From Firmicutes bacterium UBA4996 (GTDB taxonomy: Bacteria > Bacillota > Limnochordia > Darwinibacteriales > Darwinibacteriaceae): 5,147 nt of DNA. Where the stretch lies: positions 8,065-13,211 of the forward strand of contig DGYW01000033.1 of the NCBI GenBank assembly GCA_002396805.1, written 5' to 3'. Positions within the stretch are counted from its first letter, which is position 1. Every line of letters starts with the position of its first letter. The position numbers and the translations under genes were made by a program. Positions 1 through 4,208 of the stretch are shown here, in pieces. Below the pieces are notes generated by a model. The model was given only the letters and a program-made list of their open reading frames with translations, was not told where the DNA came from and ran no database searches.

Positions 1-7
1 AAAGTAG

Positions 8-38
8 AAAGAACTCAAGAAAGCATCTTGAGTTCTTT
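8..38 (-). terminator. Bidirectional Rho-independent terminator
   Basis: GAACTCAAGA (11-20) pairs perfectly with TCTTGAGTTC (26-35) around a 5-nt loop, extended by A/T pairs to 8-38. For the minus-strand genes it is followed by TTTCTACTTT. For anything coming from the left on the plus strand it is followed by a pure T run. This closes the two-paralog unit. Confidence 0.85.
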
Positions 39-60
39 TTACACATGATTATTTGGCAAC

Positions 61-90
61 AGGTGCAGTTTAAATCCCCTAAACGCACCT
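61..90 (-). repeat. 3'-UTR hairpin without U tract
   Basis: AGGTGC-A-GTTTA (61-72) pairs with TAAAC-GCACCT (80-90): 11 bp with one bulged A and a 7-nt loop. It lies 12 nt past the stop of the last gene. No T run follows on the minus strand, so it is not a terminator itself. It probably protects the 3' end or binds a factor before the terminator downstream. Confidence 0.5.
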
Positions 91-102
91 CCGCTATAAG
101 GC

Positions 103-810
103 TTATTTGGACACTGTCAAGATGATTTTGCCTACGTAGTCACCTTCACGTTGACTGGAGATCTCATCGGTACTAGCAAAACCGAATACCTGGAAGGCAT
201 AGATACCGTTGGTCGTTACGCCATTATACTCCCGAGCCACATCGGCAGCCCATTCTTCTGTTGGCCAGAAATCTCGTCCCACAAGTTGCTGTAGTACGTC
301 AAAGATAATCTGTTCCACTTCACGGCCATTCTCTTTGCGAGGGGCTTTGCCCGCTTCACCAAAATAACCAATCTCCTGGTAAGGCCTAATTTGTTTGGGG
401 AAGTTGACAAATAGATAGGGCTTAGGAAGATCCTCCACCCCTCTTGAGGTCCAGGCCCAGTATCTAGTGAGCATCCTGTCACCCATAGCGTGGGTTAAGG
501 ATTGACCAGCAAAAGTGAGAATAACATTGGTATTGGTTTCTAAAACAAAACAGTTACTATCAGCGATCTTCCCATAACCGGCTTGACCGCTGTAGTGCCT
601 AAAATCCATACCGGGTACACCTTCCGTCCAAGCAAACCACCAACCATCTCGCTCAACAGTCACCCGTTGAGCTATGACACTGGCATAAGGTCCAATTTCA
701 GCAATGGCGGGGACTTCAACACTTAACCCTTCATAGGGGTTTCCTTCAGCGGCGAACACACCCGCTGCTAACACAAATACGAGACACATGGTCAAGATCA
801 GTTTTTTCAT
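103..810 (-). CDS. Small secreted protein, paralog 2 of the 201-residue protein
   Basis: 235 residues with a signal peptide (KK at 2-3, cleavage GVFA-AEG at 20/21). Cys9 lies inside the hydrophobic core and not in a lipobox, so it is not a lipoprotein. It shares with the upstream gene the AAEG mature start, the IGPYAS motif (39-44), an F-x-LETNTNV strand and the closing YVGKIILTVSK, so the two arose by duplication. The middle is different: an insert rich in charged and aromatic residues (about 145-200, containing EVEQIIFDVLQQL and FWPTEEWAADV) looks partly helical and has no counterpart in the shorter paralog. The PVDFG turn of that paralog is also lost. Cotranscribed as the second gene after a 65-nt spacer. 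Inferred: a minor or specialised secreted subunit of the same structure, perhaps a tip or modifying subunit. No function is established. Confidence 0.8.
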   Translation of the reverse strand: MKKLILTMCLVFVLAAGVFAAEGNPYEGLSVEVPAIAEIGPYASVIAQRVTVERDGWWFAWTEGVPGMDFRHYSGQAGYGKIADSNCFVLETNTNVILTFAGQSLTHAMGDRMLTRYWAWTSRGVEDLPKPYLFVNFPKQIRPYQEIGYFGEAGKAPRKENGREVEQIIFDVLQQLVGRDFWPTEEWAADVAREYNGVTTNGIYAFQVFGFASTDEISSQREGDYVGKIILTVSK

Positions 811-817
811 CTGTAAG

Positions 818-823
818 CCTCCT
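818..823 (-). promoter_or_regulatory. Ribosome site of the second small secreted protein
   Basis: AGGAGG lies 7 nt before ATG 810 and fixes that start. The hairpin at 827-850 lies immediately upstream, close enough to affect ribosome access. Confidence 0.85.
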
Positions 824-826
824 GGT

Positions 827-850
827 AAAGGGGGGCTAACGCCCCCCTTT
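827..850 (-). terminator. Intercistronic GC hairpin between the two paralogs
   Basis: AAAGGGGGGC (827-836) pairs perfectly with GCCCCCCTTT (841-850) around a 4-nt loop: 10 bp with six G-C pairs in a row. On the minus strand only TTTACC follows, so termination would be partial. It ends 3 nt before the AGGAGG of the next gene. It may therefore attenuate or stabilise rather than stop, favouring the upstream gene. Confidence 0.6.
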
Positions 851-875
851 TAGTTTGATTTATGCTTTTCTAAAC

Positions 876-1481
876 CTATTTGGATACAGTAACGATAATC
901 TTACCTGTATAGTTCGTGGCAAACTGTTGGCTAATCTTTTGAATCCAAATGGCGCCATCAAGACCGTACAGTATTTCGCCCTGTTGGTAGGGGTGCGCAA
1001 ACGATGTTGGGAGTGCGTCAAGATCCCAGTTAGAGGATGCCCAAGCTAGAGGATATTCGGGTAACCCTTGCTTAGCAACTGCGAATAGTGTAGGAGAAGC
1101 GAGCCAGCCAGTATTATCGAAGCTGACAGCCACATTAACGTCTGTGTTAGTCTCGACGTAGAAGGAACCCCAGCCATTATTGTTGGTGACAAAGTCATCG
1201 GAGCTGATACCAAAGACTCCAGCTGCCCGGTGGTAGAACTCGTTAACTGTTCCGCCATGGTCAAATCCGTTAGCGGTGTAGATACCTACTTTTCCAACAA
1301 GTGTACCAAAGTCCACTGGACCACCTTCACGCAAACTAGCGTAGGGCCCAATGTTGGCTTTTACTGGAATTTCTGCTCCTAACTTAGCTCCGTCTTTGAG
1401 TGAGCCTTCAGCGGCAAATGCCAAGGTACCTAATGCCAATACCAGTACAACTACTAAACTGATGCTTATTAACTTTCTCAT
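876..1481 (-). CDS. Small secreted beta-sandwich protein, SCPU/pilin-like (paralog 1)
   Basis: 201 residues with a textbook signal peptide (RK at 2-3, hydrophobic core, LAFA-AEG cleavage at 23/24), so a mature protein of about 178 residues. The mature N-terminus has EIPVKANIGPYAS (37-49) and then PVDFGT (55-60). This order resembles spore-coat-U/pilin-type domains, which open with a V-x-A strand and an LDFG turn. An ETNTDV strand (110-115) and the closing strand NYTGKIIVTVSK (190-201) are shared in sequence with the protein encoded next. No cysteine is present in the mature part, whereas classical SCPU domains have a conserved pair. No membrane anchor or LPXTG. It has the strongest ribosome site in the window and a long structured leader, suggesting high expression. 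Known: SCPU-type proteins are pilus or spore-coat subunits. Inferred: a secreted surface or fibre subunit. A DUF4402- or WxL-like fold is an alternative; function is not established. Confidence 0.82.
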   Translation of the reverse strand: MRKLISISLVVVLVLALGTLAFAAEGSLKDGAKLGAEIPVKANIGPYASLREGGPVDFGTLVGKVGIYTANGFDHGGTVNEFYHRAAGVFGISSDDFVTNNNGWGSFYVETNTDVNVAVSFDNTGWLASPTLFAVAKQGLPEYPLAWASSNWDLDALPTSFAHPYQQGEILYGLDGAIWIQKISQQFATNYTGKIIVTVSK

Positions 1482-1490
1482 GAATTGTTT

Positions 1491-1497
1491 CCTCCTT
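1491..1497 (-). promoter_or_regulatory. Ribosome site of the first small secreted protein
   Basis: AAGGAGG lies 9 nt before ATG 1481, a full consensus that fixes the start. Confidence 0.85.
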
Positions 1498-1563
1498 AGG
1501 ATGTTTAGTTGAGATGAACAAACAAAATAGGGTAGCTGAATTAATATTACGCTATGTTTTTTA

Positions 1564-1578
1564 CCACCTCCTCAGGTG
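1564..1578 (-). promoter_or_regulatory. Orphan extended Shine-Dalgarno in a small hairpin
   Basis: GAGGAGGTGG (minus, 1573-1564) matches the ideal anti-SD complement AAGGAGGTGG at 9 of 10 positions. No ATG, GTG or TTG follows at a usable distance; the sequence continues TAAAAAACATAGCG. Part of it folds as CACCT/AGGTG (1565-1569 with 1574-1578, 4-nt loop). It lies about 83 nt upstream of the next start. Known: free-standing SD sequences such as the cry3A STAB-SD bind 30S subunits and protect processed mRNA 5' ends. That role here is inference. Confidence 0.45.
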
Positions 1579-1579
1579 C

Positions 1580-1610
1580 GAAACCCGTCGGAAAAGTTGT
1601 CCAAGGTTTC
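1580..1610 (-). promoter_or_regulatory. Hairpin 2 of the leader, 11-bp interrupted stem
   Basis: On the minus-strand RNA, GAAACC-UUGGA pairs with UCCGA-(CG)-GGUUUC. This gives 11 base pairs with one G-U and a 2-nt bulge around a 7-nt loop (CAACUUU). It is the strongest fold in the leader and is directly followed by the orphan-SD hairpin. I do not recognise it as any known riboswitch class. It may be regulatory or stabilising. Confidence 0.45.
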
Positions 1611-1615
1611 TAAAC

Positions 1616-1672
1616 TTAGCTTATTCTTCCAGTCGGGAAGTTATACCATCTTGAAAGAAATTGCTGCACCAA
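1616..1672 (-). CDS. Possible 18-codon leader ORF
   Basis: TTG at 1672 (or GTG at 1669) begins an 18-codon frame, MVQQFLSRWYNFPTGRIS, ending at TAA 1618-1616. A GGAGG (1683-1679) sits 6 nt before the TTG. It lies in the leader between the four-domain gene and the first small secreted gene. It could be a leader peptide read through from upstream, or chance. It conflicts with the candidate promoter at 1640-1648, which would start transcripts inside it. Confidence 0.15.
   Translation of the reverse strand: MVQQFLSRWYNFPTGRIS
1626..1640 (-). repeat. Hairpin 1 of the leader (CTTCC/GGAAG)
   Basis: A 5-bp perfect stem, CTTCC (1626-1630) with GGAAG (1636-1640), around a 5-nt loop. It lies at the 5' end of the transcript predicted from the extended -10. 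Its outer base overlaps the -10, so it is either a 5'-end stem of read-through RNA or an operator-like inverted repeat. Confidence 0.35.
1640..1648 (-). promoter_or_regulatory. Candidate extended -10 promoter for the two small secreted proteins
   Basis: The minus strand reads TGGTATAAC, an extended -10 (TGn plus TATAAC, 5 of 6 to TATAAT). No good -35 is present, which extended -10 promoters tolerate. Transcription would begin near 1633 and give a leader of about 150 nt. A separate promoter is plausible because a 221-nt gap follows the upstream gene, although no clear terminator is seen in that gap. Confidence 0.4.
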
Positions 1673-1702
1673 TTACTACCTCCAGAACTCACACATCTAT
1701 TT

Positions 1703-3253
1703 CTATGGTGAGTCTTCCCAATTAGTGACAATAACTTGCTGTGTTTCTGTTAAGATTTTCAAACCATCGTGTACAATCTCTATCTCCACCGTATATACAC
1801 CCGGCTTGAGTTGAGAGGTCAAGGCTCCTACGTGTTGAATTTGGAGCGGTAAGATACTAGTCATCTCCTCTGGAAACTCGAAGACTACCCGCCCAACAAA
1901 CTCACCTTCCTCGTTCGAGATAATGGCACTGATCTGGGGCAAAAACGCCACATTCCCGTTGTTTAACAAGTCTACTGATAGATAGGTTCCTTTCTCGGCA
2001 ATGGTCTGTGCACTAACACTGCGAATTTGCATTGCCTGTCGATGCTCTGTTCCCACGAGAGCATTAATTGGTACAACTATTGTACTCAAAAGATCGTTGG
2101 AGTCTGAATCAAAAGCCTTGAAAACAACGTTTCCGTGATAGCTACCATCTGTGGCGTCTCGCGGGACTACAATTGTCATCGCTAAGCGGGTCCGCAATCT
2201 CGCTGGAAGGGTAAATTCCTGTTGGCTACGAAGCTCAATCCACTCCACTAGAGATTGATCGTAGTCAGGCATGACCTCTCCTAGAGCTAACTCCACACGT
2301 AAGGAATTCGCCGCCATACTTTCAAACTGGAAGATTTGACTTTTGCGCTCTCCGGGCCTCAAGTGATGTTCTACGATAGTCGGATCTACGGCTAAGACGC
2401 TAAATTCATCAAACCCTGGAAACACATAATCTCCAGGATTTACTACCAATGTCTCGTTACGCAAGATTTGACCACTCTCATCGTATCTGAAAAACACCTG
2501 CATCCAGTACTCACCAGGGATCATAGGGCGAGTGATATTTCCTAAGAACTCCACTTCAGCACCTGGATAGACCTTTGTTATGTCGGTACCTACAGAAGAC
2601 CCCGCTGGAGTCCTCAGTGTTACTCGTTCTACCAGGCGTCGTTCTGGATCCCGAATGGTTACCTCACCTGAAACAGGAAAGTCTAGGACAGAAGTGTTCT
2701 TGATTCTGGCAACGATTTGTGGTGCCCCTTGATGATCTGGAACTACTTCCAACAAGGTCATTTCGGCTGAAGGACGAATTCCAGCTTTTTCGACACGAAT
2801 GTTTAGGCGAACCGCGTACCGAATTTGAAAACCTATTCCAGATGTGAGCTCAGGTGGCCGAGGCTCTACCATAACAATTACTGTATGTGATCCGCTTGCC
2901 GAAAATGGAACGCGCACTGTACCTGTTACCTTCGATTCTGTATCAGGAAGCACCCGAACCACATTGCTATCTAGCGTTACCCAACTGGTTGCGGAGAAGG
3001 CTGGAATAGTTGGTAACCGATAGATTAGTCCTCCGCTTAACTGCTGTACTGGCTCGTACAATGTCAAATCGACTAACTCCTCATCTAGACCGGGCGTAAG
3101 ATTAATCTCAAACTCCCGTTGCTCCCCGGGCCGAACGCTCATTTCAATCACTAGCGGTCGAACACCAGCTCCTAGAGCTAACCCATTAGTAAGCAATAAA
3201 AGCATCATTACTGCTAAGATGAATAGACTTAGTTTAGCGCGTTGCAAAGACAA
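1703..3253 (-). CDS. Exported four-domain beta-sandwich protein, duplicated WxL-interacting-protein-like architecture
   Basis: 516 residues from TTG 3253. Alternative in-frame starts are ATG 3280 (525 aa), ATG 3292 and TTG 3295 (530 aa). The signal peptide has R5/K7, a long hydrophobic core, and cleavage near GLALG-AG at 28/29. Four Ig-like domains alternate in two types. Domain 1 (about 31-156) and domain 3 (about 283-400) each open with RPGE (41-44 and 299-302) and have a V-P strand (115-116; 363-364). Domains 2 (about 162-272) and 4 (about 407-511) have an R-x-KNT or L-NNG turn (185-187; 431-433) and a PGxY strand near the end (246-249; 484-487). The order recalls the DUF916 plus DUF3324 pair of WxL-interacting proteins, or PapD/NEW3-like domains. 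Unlike WxL-interacting proteins it has no C-terminal membrane anchor and ends soluble (TNWEDSP). Encoded 19 nt after the WxL-like gene, so probably its partner, chaperone or wall/envelope linker. Function is inferred. Confidence 0.8.
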   Translation of the reverse strand: MSLQRAKLSLFILAVMMLLLLTNGLALGAGVRPLVIEMSVRPGEQREFEINLTPGLDEELVDLTLYEPVQQLSGGLIYRLPTIPAFSATSWVTLDSNVVRVLPDTESKVTGTVRVPFSASGSHTVIVMVEPRPPELTSGIGFQIRYAVRLNIRVEKAGIRPSAEMTLLEVVPDHQGAPQIVARIKNTSVLDFPVSGEVTIRDPERRLVERVTLRTPAGSSVGTDITKVYPGAEVEFLGNITRPMIPGEYWMQVFFRYDESGQILRNETLVVNPGDYVFPGFDEFSVLAVDPTIVEHHLRPGERKSQIFQFESMAANSLRVELALGEVMPDYDQSLVEWIELRSQQEFTLPARLRTRLAMTIVVPRDATDGSYHGNVVFKAFDSDSNDLLSTIVVPINALVGTEHRQAMQIRSVSAQTIAEKGTYLSVDLLNNGNVAFLPQISAIISNEEGEFVGRVVFEFPEEMTSILPLQIQHVGALTSQLKPGVYTVEIEIVHDGLKILTETQQVIVTNWEDSP

Positions 3254-3260
3254 CGGTTTT

Positions 3261-3267
3261 CCCCCCC
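3261..3267 (-). promoter_or_regulatory. Second G7 tract, ribosome site of the four-domain protein gene
   Basis: Seven consecutive G on the minus strand, then AAAACCG and TTG (3253-3251). The tract lies in the 19-nt gap after the upstream TAA stop (3275-3273). Spacing (7 nt) and context copy those of the upstream gene. ATG codons at 3292 and 3280 stay in frame, but neither has a well-spaced ribosome site; ATG 3280 would instead rely on coupling, because it overlaps the upstream stop region. Confidence 0.45.
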
Positions 3268-3272
3268 ATAAT

Positions 3273-4103
3273 TTATTCATTTTCAAACACATCAATCCGA
3301 ATTTTCCCTTGATAACTTCCCGCTGGATGCTCCCAACCTACTTTGGCCTGAATCGTCAAGTCTAGTTCCGCACCGCTTCCGAACATTGTGCCTAGAACTG
3401 GTGGCATATCGTTAAGTGCTACTAGTTGGTCTTGAACAACGAATAATTCTATTGGCTCCACCATCAAGTTCTGATCGTCCTGGTAGAATAATCCGGCCGA
3501 AGTCAGTTTTAGAACCCAATCCCCATGGTTTGCACAAACGGTAACCTTAATAGAGTCCGTCACCTTATACAGCCCTGGGCCAGAACTGACATCGAGAGAC
3601 ACCTCTGTCGGTTCAACATTTACTTCAGTGCAACGACCCACAACTATGGTCAGGGGTATGTCATCCCCATGTTTGGAATAAAGTCGCCCACTGTAAGTGC
3701 CTGCCCGAACCGGAAACGTATACTGTACTCCAAGTTCAATCTCAGCAAATTCATTTGTAGAAGCTAACAATTGATTTTGGGAGTAAGCGAAATCCCAAGT
3801 CTGCCAAGCCGAATCATAAGGTGTTCGAACAACTACTAGCTCACGAGGAAATTCATTGCCCTGATCGTCCACCAAAGAGGACAGGCCATAGTTAAGAGGT
3901 TCAAGGCTTTCAGCGTCTCTAACTAGATGGACGGTTATTACTTCAATAGGCCGAGAATCATCCGGATAACCATCAAGAACCCAGCGTAACATGTCACCGT
4001 CAACTGAATACAGAGTGTTCCCCGCGTAAACGAACCCGTCCACAAAAAACACAATTAACAGCACAAATACTAACCAACCACAAACCCTCAATCCTTTAAC
4101 CAC
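3273..4103 (-). CDS. Exported two-domain beta-sandwich protein, WxL-like C-terminal domain
   Basis: 276 residues from the chosen GTG; the frame stays open to a TTG at 4118, giving 281. A classical signal peptide (K3, R6, then a hydrophobic core) ends at VYA before GN, residues 27/28. Two beta-rich domains follow, about 31-155 and 160-276. Each closes with the same kind of strand pair: AGTYSGRLY near 134-142 and AGSYQGKIRIDV near 261-272. In the second domain, NHGDWVLKLTSAGLF (W196-V-L) and the Y-x-G-K-I closing strand follow the order seen in WxL domains, where a first WxL lies early and a TYTxTITWTL strand ends the domain. Here the second Trp motif is missing, so this is at best a divergent relative. 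Cys158 and Cys190 could form a disulfide. Known: WxL proteins bind cell walls and work with WxL-interacting proteins. Inferred: a surface subunit or adhesin paired with the next gene. An SCPU/pilin-type fold is the alternative. Confidence 0.8.
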   Translation of the reverse strand: MVKGLRVCGWLVFVLLIVFFVDGFVYAGNTLYSVDGDMLRWVLDGYPDDSRPIEVITVHLVRDAESLEPLNYGLSSLVDDQGNEFPRELVVVRTPYDSAWQTWDFAYSQNQLLASTNEFAEIELGVQYTFPVRAGTYSGRLYSKHGDDIPLTIVVGRCTEVNVEPTEVSLDVSSGPGLYKVTDSIKVTVCANHGDWVLKLTSAGLFYQDDQNLMVEPIELFVVQDQLVALNDMPPVLGTMFGSGAELDLTIQAKVGWEHPAGSYQGKIRIDVFENE

Positions 4104-4109
4104 TATCAA

Positions 4110-4116
4110 CCCCCCC
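4110..4116 (-). promoter_or_regulatory. G7 tract acting as ribosome site for the WxL-like gene
   Basis: Seven consecutive G on the minus strand, followed by TTGATA and then GTG (4103-4101). Five Gs can pair with the anti-SD core CCUCC using one G-U wobble, at a normal 6-nt spacing. This decides for GTG at 4103 over TTG at 4118, which has only GGAG four nt away. The same tract precedes the next gene. Confidence 0.5.
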
Positions 4117-4125
4117 AATACGCTC

Positions 4126-4168
4126 CATCAAAGATAGTATTACCTAAATTTCCAAATATATGCATATG
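4126..4168 (-). promoter_or_regulatory. Possible promoter of the WxL-like two-gene unit
   Basis: A promoter is expected between the terminator and the next gene. The best -10 candidate is TACTAT (minus strand, 4139-4134), which would start transcription near 4127 and leave a leader of about 24 nt. No good -35 box lies 16-18 nt upstream (that position reads CATATA). A perfect 10-bp palindrome, ATATGCATAT (4158-4167), overlaps the -35 position and could bind a dimeric regulator. AT-rich palindromes this short also arise by chance. Weak call. Confidence 0.25.
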
Positions 4169-4169
4169 A

Positions 4170-4203
4170 AAAGAGCCCATCCAATTTTCCGGAGTGGCTC
4201 TTT
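4170..4203 (-). terminator. Rho-independent terminator after the secretin-like gene
   Basis: AAAGAGCC (4170-4177) pairs with GGCTCTTT (4196-4203). After a 2x2 mismatch, TCC/GGA extends the stem around an 8-nt loop. On the minus strand the stem runs into TTTTC, and it begins 5 nt past the TAG stop of the upstream gene. The opposite strand also has a short T run, so it may act both ways, but no plus-strand gene needs it. Confidence 0.8.
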
Positions 4204-4208
4204 ATAAC

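Noticed and set aside
216..482. Minus-strand 88-codon frame inside the 235-residue gene
   Set aside because: Out-of-frame shadow of a gene with signal peptide and paralogy support.
760..810. Lipoprotein signal on the 235-residue protein because of an early Cys
   Set aside because: The Cys is residue 9, at the start of the hydrophobic core, with no L-A-G/A-C lipobox; a normal AxA cleavage site follows at 18-20.
855..1049. Plus-strand frame of 64 codons
   Set aside because: It lies antisense to the 3' half of the 201-residue gene, which has a signal peptide, paralog and strong ribosome site. No supporting ribosome site or recognisable protein.
1046..1264. Minus-strand 72-codon frame inside the 201-residue gene
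   Set aside because: Out-of-frame shadow; no ribosome site of its own.
1482..1702. Cyclic-di-GMP, TPP or cobalamin riboswitch in the leader
   Set aside because: I compared the remembered core motifs of these classes with the leader and none is present; only generic hairpins can be supported.
3525..3767. Plus-strand frame of 80 codons
   Set aside because: Antisense to the WxL-like gene, composition unlike a protein family, and the reverse frame is clearly coding.
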